A DNA stretch of 54,862 nucleotides from Accumulibacter sp. (GTDB lineage Bacteria > Pseudomonadota > Gammaproteobacteria > Burkholderiales > Rhodocyclaceae): positions 1 to 54,862 of the forward strand of contig NZ_JAEUOL010000169.1 in NCBI RefSeq assembly GCF_016789985.1, given 5' to 3'. Position 1 is the stretch's first letter. Every line of letters starts with the position of its first letter. Positions 34,927 through 45,565 of this stretch are shown here, piece by piece. Both the position numbers and the translations under genes were made by a program. Below the pieces are notes generated by a model. It was not told the origin of the DNA, did not search any database, and saw nothing but the letters and a program-made list of their open reading frames with translations.

Positions 34927-36183
34927 TCAGGCTGCGAAGACGATTCGTCCGCCAACCAGAGTCATGCGTACCCGGCCACTTACTTCGTAGCCCAGGAAGG
35001 GAGTGTGCTTGCCTTGGCTGCGTAGTGCCTCGGGTGTTACGCACCACGACTCTTCCGGATCGAAGAGGCACACGTCTGCCGGACCGCCGACCGTCAGCGA
35101 GCCGGCGTCGAGGCCGAGAATGGTTGCCGGATCAGAGGTGACGCGGGCCAGAGCAACGGCCAGCGGCAGCTTGGTCTGCCGGGCCCAGAGCAGGGTCAGC
35201 GGCAGCAGGAGTTCGAGTCCGGTGGCTCCTGGCAAGGCCTCCGCGAACGGCAGTTGCTTGCCATCAGCATCGACCGGAGTGTGGTCGGAGCAGATCGCTG
35301 CCAGTCCCTCGGCAACAGCGGCGCGCAGCGCATCGCGGTCACTCGCCGAGCGTAGCGGCGGGTCGAAGCGCGCGTTGCTGTCGAAGTAGCCGATGTCCAT
35401 TTCCGAGAGGTGCAGGTGATGGACCGCCACGTCGCAAGTGACCGGCATCCCGGCGCATCGTGCCTGGCGAATGAGCTCGATCGCTGCGGCCGATGACAGG
35501 CGTGACAGGTGCAGACGGACGCCGGTGTGCGCCGCCAGTTGCAGGGCGGTTGCTGTGGCAACGGTTTCAGCCGCGACGGGGATACCGGTCAGGCCCAGCC
35601 TCGAGGCGACTTCGCCATCGTGCGCAACTCCCTCGCGGGCGAGAAAATCGTCCTGAGGGCGCAGACGGACGGCGTAACCGAAGGTCGCTGCGTACTGCAT
35701 GGCGCGTAGCAGCAACTGCGTGTCCACGATGGCCTGCTTGGCCTGCGAGAAGGCGATACAGCCGGCGCGCGCCAAGCTGTTCATTTCAGCGAGTCGCTCG
35801 CCCGCCAGTTGCTGGGTCAGTGCACCGATCGGGTAAACCCGAGCCAGACCGAGGGTGTCGCTGCGCCGCACCAGACGTTCGACCAGCCCCGGTTCGTCGA
35901 GCAGCGGTTTGCTGTCGGGTGGGCAGGCGAGGGAAGTGACGCCGCCGGCGACCGCCGCACCAAGTTCCGGTTCGATGCCGCCCAGCCGTGCCGAGAGATC
36001 GACCAGACCGGGGCAGACGATCATGCCGGCGGCGTCGATCGTGCGTTGGGCAGCAAAGTCGGTGGCCGGTCGCCCGATCGCCGCGATACGCCCGTCGGCA
36101 ATGAACAGGTCAAGCTGCTCATCAACGCCGTTCCTGGGATCGATCAAGCGGGCGTTGCGGATGTGAAGGTGTTGCATGCTCAT
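34927..36183 (-). CDS. pyrX: Dihydroorotase-like protein (PyrX), probably non-catalytic
   Basis: The 418-residue protein has the amidohydrolase fold but lacks the metal-binding HxH: the usual DLHVHLREPG region reads CPGLVDLSARLGG. Other parts remain (CSDHTPVDADGKQLPFAEAL, ATILGLDAGSLTVGGPAD). In Pseudomonas, an inactive dihydroorotase homologue pairs with PyrB to form a stable aspartate transcarbamoylase (known). The gene starts 3 bases past the pyrB stop, which fits that role. A catalytic pyrC should exist elsewhere. Databases often label such proteins dihydroorotase. Confidence 0.88.
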   Translation of the reverse strand: MSMQHLHIRNARLIDPRNGVDEQLDLFIADGRIAAIGRPATDFAAQRTIDAAGMIVCPGLVDLSARLGGIEPELGAAVAGGVTSLACPPDSKPLLDEPGLVERLVRRSDTLGLARVYPIGALTQQLAGERLAEMNSLARAGCIAFSQAKQAIVDTQLLLRAMQYAATFGYAVRLRPQDDFLAREGVAHDGEVASRLGLTGIPVAAETVATATALQLAAHTGVRLHLSRLSSAAAIELIRQARCAGMPVTCDVAVHHLHLSEMDIGYFDSNARFDPPLRSASDRDALRAAVAEGLAAICSDHTPVDADGKQLPFAEALPGATGLELLLPLTLLWARQTKLPLAVALARVTSDPATILGLDAGSLTVGGPADVCLFDPEESWCVTPEALRSQGKHTPFLGYEVSGRVRMTLVGGRIVFAA

Positions 36184-36186
36184 GCC

Positions 36187-37146
36187 TCAATTCCCCGCCA
36201 GAATACCCATCACCGCCATGCGCACGGCAATGCCGAAGGTGACCTGCGGCAGGATCACCGCCTGTGGTCCATCGGCGACGTCGGAGTCGATCTCGACGCC
36301 TCGGTTCATTGGTCCCGGGTGCATTACGATGGCGTCGGTTTTGGCCAGTGCCAGAGACTCCGGTGTCAGCCCGTAGCAGCGGAAGTACTCGCGCGCCGAG
36401 GGCAGCAGCGCGCCATTCATGCGCTCGTTCTGCAGCCGCAACATGATGACCACATCACAATCACGGATTCCGGTGCGCAGGTCGTGGCACACCCGCACTC
36501 CCATCTTTTCGATGGCGCTTGGCAAGAGCGTCTGCGGACCGACGGCGCGCACCTCGGCGGCACCGAGCGTGGTCAGCGCGTGGATGTCCGAGCGGGCAAC
36601 GCGTGAATGCAGGATGTCGCCAACAATCGCCACGACCAGGTTGGCGAAGTCGTTCTTGTAATGGCGGATGGTGTACATGTCGAGCAGGCCTTGCGTCGGA
36701 TGCGCATGGCGTCCGTCACCGGCGTTGACCACATGCACGTTGTCTCGCCCGACCCGGCGCAGGTGGTCGGCGATCAGGTGCGGGGCGCCGCTCGACGCAT
36801 GGCGTACGACAAACATGTCGGCGTGCATGGCGACCAGATTGTCGACCGTATCAAGCAGGGTTTCGCCCTTGGCCGTCGAAGAGCGCGTCACATCGAGATT
36901 GATCACATCCGCCGACAGGCGCTTGGCGGCGATCTCGAAGGTGGTCCGGGTGCGCGTCGAGTTCTCGAAGAAGACATTGAACACGCTCTTGCCGCGCAGC
37001 AGTGGGACTTTCTTGACGTCACGGTGGGATACCTTGAGAAAGCTTGATGCGGTATCCAGAATATGGATGATCACCGCGCGCGGCAAGCCCTCAATTGACA
37101 GCAGGTGCGTCAACTCGCCGTGGGCGTTGAGTTGAGGATTATGCAT
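36187..37146 (-). CDS. pyrB: Aspartate carbamoyltransferase catalytic subunit
   Basis: The 319-residue enzyme commits carbamoyl phosphate and aspartate to pyrimidine synthesis. The carbamoyl phosphate motif [19 protein letters not shown] is intact, as are [32 protein letters not shown] and [16 protein letters not shown] 37146 overlaps the pyrR stop by 8 bases. No regulatory subunit gene pyrI is present, consistent with the PyrB-PyrX type. Confidence 0.95.
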   Translation of the reverse strand: MHNPQLNAHGELTHLLSIEGLPRAVIIHILDTASSFLKVSHRDVKKVPLLRGKSVFNVFFENSTRTRTTFEIAAKRLSADVINLDVTRSSTAKGETLLDTVDNLVAMHADMFVVRHASSGAPHLIADHLRRVGRDNVHVVNAGDGRHAHPTQGLLDMYTIRHYKNDFANLVVAIVGDILHSRVARSDIHALTTLGAAEVRAVGPQTLLPSAIEKMGVRVCHDLRTGIRDCDVVIMLRLQNERMNGALLPSAREYFRCYGLTPESLALAKTDAIVMHPGPMNRGVEIDSDVADGPQAVILPQVTFGIAVRMAVMGILAGN

Positions 37147-37696
37147 GCTGTTCAAGGCTCCATTGCAGGCGTCCGCTGGCCTCCGCCGAGAGGACCAGTT
37201 CGTGTGACGGATCGAGGTCGACCCGCCACGGGCAGAAGTCAGCGCAAATGGGCAGCTGGCGTCTGCCCCGATCGGCCAGCACCGCGAGCTGTATGCTCGC
37301 CGGACGTCCATAGTCAAACAATTCGTTGATTGCTGCACGCGTCGTGCGACCGGTGTAGAGAACGTCGTCCACCAGAATCAGTGCACGGCCTTCAACATCG
37401 AACGGGATCGAGCTCGGCTTGACCCGTGCATGAAGACCTCTTTCGCGGTAATCGTCGCGGTAGAACGAGACGTCGATCAGACCGATTTCCGTTTCGAGAT
37501 CGAGCAGTTCGTGCAGGCGCCGGGCAACCCAGACGCCTCCGCTGTGAATGCCGACCAGAACGGTCTCCGGGTACAGCCGCGGACGAATCAACTCGGCTAG
37601 CTGGACACATTGGGTTTCGGCATCGGGCAACTCAGTGGGAGAGCGTATCGGTTCGGCGGTCATCGGCATGTCCGGGTTCAGTGGGGAGGGAGCCAT
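37139..37696 (-). CDS. pyrR: PyrR-like phosphoribosyltransferase regulator
   Basis: The product has 185 residues from ATG 37696; in-frame ATGs at 37669 and 37663 are also possible and no ribosome binding site decides. The phosphoribosyltransferase loop is [20 protein letters not shown], with [20 protein letters not shown] and [13 protein letters not shown] before it. PyrR homologues have uracil phosphoribosyltransferase activity and in Bacilli attenuate pyr mRNA. No attenuator was recognised upstream here. It overlaps ruvX by up to 65 bases and pyrB by 8. Confidence 0.9.
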   Translation of the reverse strand: MAPSPLNPDMPMTAEPIRSPTELPDAETQCVQLAELIRPRLYPETVLVGIHSGGVWVARRLHELLDLETEIGLIDVSFYRDDYRERGLHARVKPSSIPFDVEGRALILVDDVLYTGRTTRAAINELFDYGRPASIQLAVLADRGRRQLPICADFCPWRVDLDPSHELVLSAEASGRLQWSLEQHA

Positions 37697-38141
37697 GGTC
37701 GGATGAGGTCATGTCTGCAAAATAGGTCTGCAGGATCAGTTGGGCAGCCACGGCATCGACATATTCGCTCCGCTTGCGGACCCTGTTGCCGGCAGAACGC
37801 AGTTGCGCCTCTGCCTCCGTCGATGACAGCCGTTCGTCGGCATGGTCCACCGGGAGGCCGAAGCGCCCGCGCAACTGATTGGCAAAACGTGTGCAGCGGG
37901 CGGTCATCGCATGTGTTGCGCCATCAAGTGAGAGCGGACGACCTACCACCAGGCTGGAGGGCTGCCATTCGGCAATCAGGGCGGCGATGGCAGAAAAACG
38001 CTCGGCATTGGTTTCGAGCCTGATGGTGGTCAGGGGATGGGCCCGGAGCAGTTCCCATTCACCAACGGCGATGCCGATGCGCTTCTCGCCGAAATCGAAG
38101 GCGAGGACGGTGCCTGTGCGCTTGTCCACCCTCTCAGGCAT
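37632..38141 (-). CDS. ruvX: Holliday junction resolvase-like RuvX/YqgF
   Basis: The 169-residue RNase H-fold protein acts in pre-16S rRNA 5' maturation; older work proposed Holliday junction resolution. Motifs are [45 protein letters not shown] and [15 protein letters not shown], supplying the acidic residues. ATG 38141 overlaps the yqgE stop by 8 bases. Confidence 0.92.
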   Translation of the reverse strand: MPERVDKRTGTVLAFDFGEKRIGIAVGEWELLRAHPLTTIRLETNAERFSAIAALIAEWQPSSLVVGRPLSLDGATHAMTARCTRFANQLRGRFGLPVDHADERLSSTEAEAQLRSAGNRVRKRSEYVDAVAAQLILQTYFADMTSSDHGSLPTEPGHADDRRTDTLSH

Positions 38142-38694
38142 GCCCCGCTTCATCGACCAGATTGGTCGGGTTGACGCCAAGCAGTTCGAGGGCGGATGCC
38201 AGTCGCTCTTCGTAAGGCAATTCAAAGAGGATGTGCAGTTCGGCGGGAACGGTCAGCCAGGCGTTCTGCGCCAGTTCATGTTCGAGCTGGCCGGCTGACC
38301 AACCGGCGTAACCCAGCGTGACCATCACATCATGCGGTTGGCCGTTCAGGGCGACCGCCTGCAAGATGTCGCGCGAACTGGTGAGACCGACCTGCTCGTT
38401 GACCACCAGCGTCGACTGCCATTGTCCCAGCGGGCGATGGAGGACAAAGCCGCGGTCGGTCTGGACCGGCCCACCGAAAAGAACCGGCAGGTTGGCGATG
38501 CCTTCGGCGTGCAGCGGCACGTCGATCTTTTCGAGCAGACTACCCAGACTCATGTCGATCGGGCGATTGATGATCACCCCCAGGGCGCCGCGATCGTTGT
38601 GTTCGGCGATATAGACCAGCGTCTTGGAAAAGTAAGAGTCCACCATCGCTGGCATGGCAATGAGAAAATGGTCGGTCAGATCGATGCTTTGCAT
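38134..38694 (-). CDS. yqgE: YqgE/AlgH family protein
   Basis: The 186-residue UPF0301 protein has the family pattern [51 protein letters not shown] and [20 protein letters not shown]. Its role is unresolved. It heads the yqgE-ruvX-pyrR-pyrB-pyrX run, whose genes overlap or nearly touch, so a promoter is expected in the 47 bases between it and the divergent photolyase gene. Confidence 0.93.
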   Translation of the reverse strand: MQSIDLTDHFLIAMPAMVDSYFSKTLVYIAEHNDRGALGVIINRPIDMSLGSLLEKIDVPLHAEGIANLPVLFGGPVQTDRGFVLHRPLGQWQSTLVVNEQVGLTSSRDILQAVALNGQPHDVMVTLGYAGWSAGQLEHELAQNAWLTVPAELHILFELPYEERLASALELLGVNPTNLVDEAGHA

Positions 38695-38741
38695 GGTCTT
38701 ATTCTAATCGGCGCTGGCGGCTGACACAAAGGTAATCGGCG

Positions 38742-40193
38742 ATGGAGTCAATTCTGGTCTGGTTTCGGCGCGACCTGCGGGATTGCGACCAGACCGCGCT
38801 TTGCGAGGCGCTGCGGCGCGGACGGCGGGTCTACTGCACATTCATATTCGATCGGGAGATCATCGATCGGCTCGATCGAGCAGACGACCGGCGTCTCGAG
38901 TTCATCCGCGAATCGCTGGTCGAGCTGGACGTGGCGTTGCGCGCGCGTGGCGGTGCCTTGATCGTGCGTCATGGCTGGCCGCGCATCGAGATTCCCAGTC
39001 TGGCCAGGGCGCTTGGCGTATCGGCGGTGTTTGCCAACCGCGACTACGAGCCGCAGGCAAAGCAACGCGACGCCGCGGTCGAAGCGGCATTGAGGGTCGA
39101 TGACATTGGCTTCGAATCGTTCAAGGATCAGGCGATGTTTGACGGAGAGGAAGTCCTGACGCAGACCGGACGCCCGTACACCGTGTTTACGCCCTACCGT
39201 AACAGCTGGCTGAAGCGACTGACCGAGGATGACTGGCTGCCGCATGCGGCAGGGCGCGGCAGCCTGGCAGCGGACGCGTTGGCGAGTGGCGTGCCGTCGC
39301 TGGCCGATCTCGGCTTTGCCCGAACCGACCTGCGCGCTTTGCGGATCGTGCCGGGCATGTCCGGTGGCCGACAGTTGCTGGACGACTTCATGGCACGTAT
39401 CGGGCGCTACAAGCAGCAGCGCGATTTTCCGGCCGTCAGGGGCGTTTCGTATCTCTCCGTCCATCTGCGCTTCGGGACGGTCTCGATTCGTCATCTGGTG
39501 GCGCAGGCGGTCGCGGCGGGAGCCTTGCGCACTGAGGCCGAGGGGCCGGCCACCTGGCTTTCCGAGCTGATCTGGCGCGATTTCTACTTCATGATTCTCG
39601 ACCGCTTTCCCCACGTCACGCAGCACGCATTCAGGCCGGAGTACGATACCATCGTCTGGGAGCAGGGACCAGCCGCCGAACAGTCTTTTGCTGCCTGGTG
39701 CGCAGGGCGTACCGGCTATCCGCTGGTCGATGCCGCAATGCGCCAGATCAATCAGAGCGGTTACATGCATAACCGGCTGCGCATGCTGGTGGCGTCCTTC
39801 CTGACCAAGGATCTGGGCATGGACTGGCGCTGGGGTGAGGCGTATTTTGCGCGCCAGCTCAACGACTTCGACCTCGCAGCCAACAACGGCGGGTGGCAAT
39901 GGGCGGCATCGAGCGGTTGTGACGCACAGCCGTATTTCCGCATCTTCAACCCGCTGACACAGTCCGAACGTTTCGATCCGGCCGGCAAATTCATTCGCCG
40001 CTACCTGCCTGAGCTGGCCGGGGTGCCCGATCGGTTCATCCACGCGCCCTGGCGCATGAGTGCAGCCGAGCAGACGGCCTGCGGCGTCCGCATCGGTCTC
40101 GATACGCCGGCGCCCATGGTCGAACACGAGGCGGCAAGGCGCCAGACGCTGCAGCGTTACGCGGTGGTCAAGTCTGGTGGCGCAGCTCGCTGA
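38742..40193 (+). CDS. phrB: Deoxyribodipyrimidine photolyase
   Basis: The 483-residue class I CPD photolyase/cryptochrome-family protein uses FAD and blue light to split pyrimidine dimers. It opens with SILVWFRRDLRDCDQTAL. The FAD-binding region includes TWLSELIWRDFYFMILDRFP, GRTGYPLVDAAMRQINQSGY, MHNRLRMLVASFLTKDLGMD and NDFDLAANNGGWQWAASSG. The tryptophans used for electron transfer seem conserved. Its last 26 bases overlap the end of chpA on the other strand. Confidence 0.94.
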   Translation: MESILVWFRRDLRDCDQTALCEALRRGRRVYCTFIFDREIIDRLDRADDRRLEFIRESLVELDVALRARGGALIVRHGWPRIEIPSLARALGVSAVFANRDYEPQAKQRDAAVEAALRVDDIGFESFKDQAMFDGEEVLTQTGRPYTVFTPYRNSWLKRLTEDDWLPHAAGRGSLAADALASGVPSLADLGFARTDLRALRIVPGMSGGRQLLDDFMARIGRYKQQRDFPAVRGVSYLSVHLRFGTVSIRHLVAQAVAAGALRTEAEGPATWLSELIWRDFYFMILDRFPHVTQHAFRPEYDTIVWEQGPAAEQSFAAWCAGRTGYPLVDAAMRQINQSGYMHNRLRMLVASFLTKDLGMDWRWGEAYFARQLNDFDLAANNGGWQWAASSGCDAQPYFRIFNPLTQSERFDPAGKFIRRYLPELAGVPDRFIHAPWRMSAAEQTACGVRIGLDTPAPMVEHEAARRQTLQRYAVVKSGGAAR

Positions 40194-43100
40194 CGTGGCG
40201 CTTCACCAGTCGTAGCAGCTCGTCCTCCTGGTAGGGCTTGCCGAGATAGTGGTTGACACCCAGCTCGAGGGCGTACTGACGGTGCTTTTCGGCTGTTCGC
40301 GAGGTGATCATGATGATCGGCACGGATCCCAGTCGTTTGTCGGAACGGACGTTTCTGGTCAGTTCGAAGCCGTCCATGCGCGGCATTTCGATGTCGATCA
40401 ACATGACGTCCGGTACGACCGCGACCAGTTGTTCGAGTGCGTCCACCCCATCCTTGGCGGTCATGACCTGGTAGCCTTCGCGGGCTAGCAGGCGACTGGT
40501 GATCTTGCGCACGGTCAGCGAGTCGTCGACGATGATGATGGTTGGCACGCTGGCAGTGCGGCTACCGTCGGTCAGCGGCTGCCGTATCGTCGGCACCGGC
40601 GAGACGGCCGCGGGTTGGCGATCGCGACTGGCCAGGGCAATCGGGTTGAGGATCAGCACGACCTGGCCGTTGCCCAGCACGGTCGCTCCGTCGATGCCAA
40701 TCACTCGGGCCAGTTGTGCGCCGATGTTCTTGACCACGATTTCCTGGTTGCCGAGCAGTTCATCGACCTGCAGGGCGACCCGCTTGCTGCCACTGCGCAG
40801 CAGCAGGACCCAGTATTGAGTGTGTTTCTCGGGTAGCGCCTGTCCGTCGCCAAGCAGGTGGGGCAGGTAGTTGAAGGGATAGTGATTGCCGGTCCACACG
40901 GCCTCGCGGGCATCACGTATGCGCGCCAGCGCTTTCTCCTTGAGATCGAGCGCCTGCTCGATCATGGCTGACGGGATGGCATACTGGCGGTTGCCTGAAC
41001 GGATCAGCAGGGCTTTGGTGACGGCCAGTGTCAGCGGCAGATAGAGTCGGAAGGTCGTTCCCTGACCGGGAAGGGAGACGACCTCGATGCGACCGCCGAG
41101 ACTGGTGACCTCGCTTTTCAGTACATCCATTCCGATACCGCGCCCCGACAGCTGTGATACCTCATTGGCGGTCGAGATTCCCGGCGCAAAAATCAGCTCG
41201 ACGACACGTTCCGGATTGCTTGCGTCATCCTTGTGCAACAGGCCGGACGACAGACCACGCTCGCGCAGGCGGTCGATGTCGAGTCCGGCGCCGTCATCGG
41301 AAAGGGAGAGAATGATCTCGTTGCCTTCCTGCTTCAGCGTTAGCGATATCTCGCCGATTTCCGGCTTGCCCATGGTCAGGCGATGTTGGGCGTCCTCCAG
41401 TCCGTGCGCAATGGCATTGCGCAGCATATGTTCGAGTGGTGCCACCATCTTGTCGAGAACACTTCTGTCGAGTTCGAGCTGGGCACCGCTGATCTCGAGG
41501 TTCGCCCGCCTGCCGATTTCCTTGCTGACCTGGCGGACGATACGATAGAGGCGATCGGCAATATTGCCGAAGGGCACCATGCGCACCGACATGAGTTCCT
41601 GCTGCACCTCGCGGTTGAGGCGTGCCTGAGCGATGATCGCAGCGTTGGCGTCGTCAAGGTTCTTGAGCAGGTTCTGCTGGACGGTTGCCACATCATTGAC
41701 CGATTCGGCCATCATTCGCGTCAGTTCCTGGAAGCGGGTGAAACGGTCGAACTCGAGCGGGTCAAAGTCGGCGTGCTGCTCTCCGGCCTGTGCGGTACGC
41801 GACTGCATCTGCAGTTCGGCCTGGATTTCGATGTCGCGCAATTGCCGGCGCAGGCGGATGACGTTCTCGGTCAGGTCGAGCAGCGAAGCCTTGATGCCAC
41901 GCATCTCGCCCTCGATCCGCGAACGAGCGATCGACAACTCGCCGGCCTCATTGACCAGCCGGTCGATCAGGTCGGCACGCACGCGCAGGCTGGCCCGCTG
42001 GCTGCTGTCGGCATCCGCCTCGGGCACTTCCGGATAAGCTGTGCCGGGAACATTCTCGCCGGCCGCCGGAAGAGTTCCGGCCAGCGTTTCGGCAAGCAGT
42101 TCGGAAGCGGTGGCGTCCGATACTTCAATCGGCGCATCCCCGGTTTCGCCGCGCTGCAGTCGCTCGATCACCTGCACAATGACGTCGAACGCGCTGTCGA
42201 TGTCGTCGATCAGTTCGGGTGGCGCTGCTCCTGCCCCCTGCGCTTCCTGCATGCGACTTTCGATCGCGTGGGTCAGGTCGCCCAGATTCATCGCTCCGGC
42301 CATCCGTGCACTGCCCTTGAGCGTGTGGAACAGACGTGCCAGTCGGCGCACCGGTTCGGGATCGGCGGGATTGCTGCGCCAGGCGTGCAGTTGTGCGGCG
42401 ATGCTCTGGTTGAGGTCGAGTGCTTCCTCGATGAACAGCGGCAGCAGTTGCTCATCGAGTTCGTCCTGCAGCGCTGGTATGGCCGGTGGCGCCACCGGTT
42501 CGCTGGTCGATTCACTTGCCCGCCTGCCTCCGGCCAACGCTTCGGGCATGGCGGGTGCCGCTTCCTCCTCAGCGGCGGCTGCTTCGGCAAGCTGAGCCAG
42601 CTCCTCGACGGCCAGTTCCGGGTACAGGCTATCGAGCGCCTCGAGCAGGCTGGGGAGCGGCTCAGGTTCGTGCTCGCGCACGATATCGGCGAGCATCAGG
42701 TTGAGCTCGGCGATGGCCTGCCTTACGGTCTCGAAGGCTTCCAGGCTGTCGCGCTGGGCAGCCTGGTTGCGCCGCAGCAAAGCCCGTTCGAGCGCATGTC
42801 CCAGGTGGTTGACCGCGTCGATGCCGACCGTTCCGGCGATGCCGGCCAGCGTGTGCGCGGCGCGGTACATCTCGTGCGTTGTCGGAGCCGTCAGATCGGC
42901 CTCGAGCCGCGCGAACTCGCGCTGCAGGGTGGCCAGATGGCCTTCCGCCTCATCCCGGAAGATACCGGCCAGGGCCGGCGCGATCGACAGCCGTGAGCGA
43001 GCGACGACTTCCGCCATCTGGGCGATGGAGGTAATCGTCGGTGCGAGGTCAGGAGAGGGTGATGCGGTTGTCGCGGTGGCTGGTTCGCCGGTGAGACCGG

Positions 43101-45537
43101 TCGATGGTCGCTCGCTTGCAGCTTGGCCGTTTTCCCTCAGGAGAGTGGCCAGGGTGATCAGGCGAGTCACGTCAGGGAGCTGGCCGACTCCCGTCTTGAG
43201 CTGTTGGAGCCAAGTGAAAAACGCCGCGTAGGCTTGGCCGAGCAGGTCGAGGAGGCTGGGGGTGGCGGCCTGCTCCTGTCTCAGCCAGAGGTTGAGTACC
43301 TGTTCGACGGACCACGCCGCTTCCCCGAAATCCTTGAGGCCGACCATGCGGCCGCTTCCCTTGAGGGTGTGTATCGAACGCCTTAGCCCGGTCAATACCT
43401 CGATGTCGTGTGGCCGTTGCTCGATCAGGCGGAGGTTCTGATCAATGCTGGCCAGGACCTCGTCGGCTTCTTCGAGGAAGATTTCCAGCAGTTCGGCATC
43501 GACTTCTTCGGCCGTGGCCTGCGAGAGCTGGAGGGTCTCTGCCGAGGGCGGTGGGGTGACTGGCGCCTCCGGCTTGAGGGTGGCCATGGCGAGGTCGATT
43601 TGGCGGGCCGCATCGCCCCCCGCCGCCAAGGCAGAAAGCATCTGCTTGGTCTGCTGGCCAAGTTCCTTGTCGGCGACCAGATCGGCATCCTTCTGCAGTG
43701 CTGCCAGGTTCTGCTGCACCTCCTGTCGCAGGTCACTGTCGCTTGGCTGTTCCTTGAGCGCCACCAGCAAGGCATGAGTTTCGCGCTTCTGCTGTTCGAC
43801 TTCCTGTTCGACCGAAGCCGCCGCATCGGGAACGACGACAGGGGCAGCGTCCGCCTTCATTCGGCTGACAAAGTTGTCGAAGTCGCTGGCCCCCGTCTGT
43901 ATCGCGTCGACGAAAAAGCCGACCAGCGACAATTGCTCGGCGACTCCCTCGAAGTCTGCCTGGCTCGGCACATAGTCCGGGTTCGAGAAGCGCTCGATAT
44001 CTTTTGCGCACTGGCGCAGAACCCTTACCGCACCATCATGGCGCATCATCGACAGTGCACCGATCACCTGTCGCAGAGGCGAATCCAGGGCAGCCAGATC
44101 GGCGCCTCTTTCGGCATCGCGGAAGAATGCATCGAGCATTTGCTCGATCTGGGCGAGGTTGCTCTTGATTTCTCTGGCGACCTGGCCAACGAGCATCTTC
44201 TCCTGCGCTTGGCGGGAAATCTCGTCGAGCGAAGGCAGTTCCGACCCGGGTCGCAATGGAGTGCCGGCAATGCAGTCATGAATCCGGGCGACCATCACGT
44301 CGACCTGATGCGTAAAGCTGCTGCCCAGATACTGGATGTTTTCCTGTGCAGTCTGTGCGAGCAGGATGGCTGTCGCGTTCTCCATGGCCAGGGGCTCGCT
44401 GTGGCGAGCTGGTGTCTGTCCCAGGAAACTGGCTACCTCGGCGATGGCTTGTACCAGACGGCAAAAGTCCGGATGACCCAGTTCTTGCGCGATGGTCGAT
44501 AGCGTGGCGGCATTGGCGCGGAAGGTCGGCAAGGCCTGCATGGTACCGGCGCAGAACTTGTTCCAGGCTTCTTCGGTGGCCGTGATCGCCTCACGCAAGC
44601 GGCGTCGCACCGAATCCAGAGCAATCGGGACGCCGCTTACCGAGCCGGGCAGCAAGGTCGACAGCTGATAGGCTTCCTTGACCTTGCGTACCGCCCGATG
44701 GTTGCTGCTGGCAATGCCGACCAGATAAAGCGCGTCACGCATCAGGCGTTCGGCAACGTTGCTCGAACCTTCCAGGAGGCGTCGGCTTTGCAGATCGATG
44801 CGGCTGCACAGCTGTCTGGCAGCAGCGTCCGGCGGCAGTGCGCCTTCGCCCAGGGCGGTGAGGAAGGCAGTCGCAACCCACCAGAAGGCACGCGCCGATG
44901 GCATTTCCTGGATCGCCTCGATACGCTTGACGGCGGCGAGCATCTCGGCAGCGCCGGCACCCGCGGTGGGCGAGCGCAACCAGGCCAGGAGGCCTCGCTG
45001 GAAGTGGGCTCGCTGCTGACGCAGGCGATGTTCGAACTCATTGCGGCCCAGCTTTACCGCCGGCCCACTGCGCTGCGGTGGTCGCATGCGCAGGTCGGGG
45101 AAGAACAGGTCGCTCGCCTGGACGTGTTCTCTTCCGCGCGCCGACTGCACCTCGCGATAAAGCGACAACAGGCGCATTGGCTGGTTCGGTTGGCCGCTGA
45201 TCAGATCGTCAAGATAATGACGCAGGGCTGCCAGAGCTCGCTGGATCAGGTCGACAGTCGAAGGATCGGCCGGCAGTTCCTGTTTTTCCATGCCTTCGAG
45301 CAGGAACTCGAGTGCCTCGGCTACCTGGGTGACGCCATCGAGACCGACGATGGTCAACGCGCCCTGTACCTGGTGCAAGTGGGTTCGGCAAAACCTGATC
45401 TGTGTGCGATCGGCATGGTCGTCGGTGGCGCCGGCAGCAAAGTCCTGCAGTGCCTTGTCCGCCCGTTCGAGCGCGAGGTCGATTTCGCTCTTGACCCACG
45501 TCAGCGGGCCGATGTCGAAGTCCGTCGGGGCATTCAT
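40168..45537 (-). CDS. chpA: Chemotaxis hybrid histidine kinase ChpA (PilL-like)
   Basis: This 1789-residue CheA-type kinase controls type IV pili. The N-terminal ~550 residues resemble FimL/Hpt-like repeats with degenerate histidines. Three Hpt domains follow, with HTLKGSG (His723), HTLAGIAG (His895) and HTLKGSA (His1071). Next are a dimerisation domain (VRADLIDRLVNEAGELSIAR), the ATPase (HMLRNAIAHGLED, LSDDGAGLDIDRL, GRGIGMDVLKSEV), a CheW-like domain and a C-terminal receiver with Asp1715 in LIDIEMPRMDG. It starts 28 bases past pilJ. ChpA in Pseudomonas has more Hpt domains, so Hpt number differs here. Confidence 0.94.
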   Translation of the reverse strand: MNAPTDFDIGPLTWVKSEIDLALERADKALQDFAAGATDDHADRTQIRFCRTHLHQVQGALTIVGLDGVTQVAEALEFLLEGMEKQELPADPSTVDLIQRALAALRHYLDDLISGQPNQPMRLLSLYREVQSARGREHVQASDLFFPDLRMRPPQRSGPAVKLGRNEFEHRLRQQRAHFQRGLLAWLRSPTAGAGAAEMLAAVKRIEAIQEMPSARAFWWVATAFLTALGEGALPPDAAARQLCSRIDLQSRRLLEGSSNVAERLMRDALYLVGIASSNHRAVRKVKEAYQLSTLLPGSVSGVPIALDSVRRRLREAITATEEAWNKFCAGTMQALPTFRANAATLSTIAQELGHPDFCRLVQAIAEVASFLGQTPARHSEPLAMENATAILLAQTAQENIQYLGSSFTHQVDVMVARIHDCIAGTPLRPGSELPSLDEISRQAQEKMLVGQVAREIKSNLAQIEQMLDAFFRDAERGADLAALDSPLRQVIGALSMMRHDGAVRVLRQCAKDIERFSNPDYVPSQADFEGVAEQLSLVGFFVDAIQTGASDFDNFVSRMKADAAPVVVPDAAASVEQEVEQQKRETHALLVALKEQPSDSDLRQEVQQNLAALQKDADLVADKELGQQTKQMLSALAAGGDAARQIDLAMATLKPEAPVTPPPSAETLQLSQATAEEVDAELLEIFLEEADEVLASIDQNLRLIEQRPHDIEVLTGLRRSIHTLKGSGRMVGLKDFGEAAWSVEQVLNLWLRQEQAATPSLLDLLGQAYAAFFTWLQQLKTGVGQLPDVTRLITLATLLRENGQAASERPSTGLTGEPATATTASPSPDLAPTITSIAQMAEVVARSRLSIAPALAGIFRDEAEGHLATLQREFARLEADLTAPTTHEMYRAAHTLAGIAGTVGIDAVNHLGHALERALLRRNQAAQRDSLEAFETVRQAIAELNLMLADIVREHEPEPLPSLLEALDSLYPELAVEELAQLAEAAAAEEEAAPAMPEALAGGRRASESTSEPVAPPAIPALQDELDEQLLPLFIEEALDLNQSIAAQLHAWRSNPADPEPVRRLARLFHTLKGSARMAGAMNLGDLTHAIESRMQEAQGAGAAPPELIDDIDSAFDVIVQVIERLQRGETGDAPIEVSDATASELLAETLAGTLPAAGENVPGTAYPEVPEADADSSQRASLRVRADLIDRLVNEAGELSIARSRIEGEMRGIKASLLDLTENVIRLRRQLRDIEIQAELQMQSRTAQAGEQHADFDPLEFDRFTRFQELTRMMAESVNDVATVQQNLLKNLDDANAAIIAQARLNREVQQELMSVRMVPFGNIADRLYRIVRQVSKEIGRRANLEISGAQLELDRSVLDKMVAPLEHMLRNAIAHGLEDAQHRLTMGKPEIGEISLTLKQEGNEIILSLSDDGAGLDIDRLRERGLSSGLLHKDDASNPERVVELIFAPGISTANEVSQLSGRGIGMDVLKSEVTSLGGRIEVVSLPGQGTTFRLYLPLTLAVTKALLIRSGNRQYAIPSAMIEQALDLKEKALARIRDAREAVWTGNHYPFNYLPHLLGDGQALPEKHTQYWVLLLRSGSKRVALQVDELLGNQEIVVKNIGAQLARVIGIDGATVLGNGQVVLILNPIALASRDRQPAAVSPVPTIRQPLTDGSRTASVPTIIIVDDSLTVRKITSRLLAREGYQVMTAKDGVDALEQLVAVVPDVMLIDIEMPRMDGFELTRNVRSDKRLGSVPIIMITSRTAEKHRQYALELGVNHYLGKPYQEDELLRLVKRHVSELRHQT

Positions 45538-45565
45538 CGGGAACAGTCTCTTTCCAATCCGGCTT

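Noticed and set aside
41383..42996. 537-codon open frame antisense to chpA
   Set aside because: chpA motifs are unambiguous on the other strand and the frame shows no domain.
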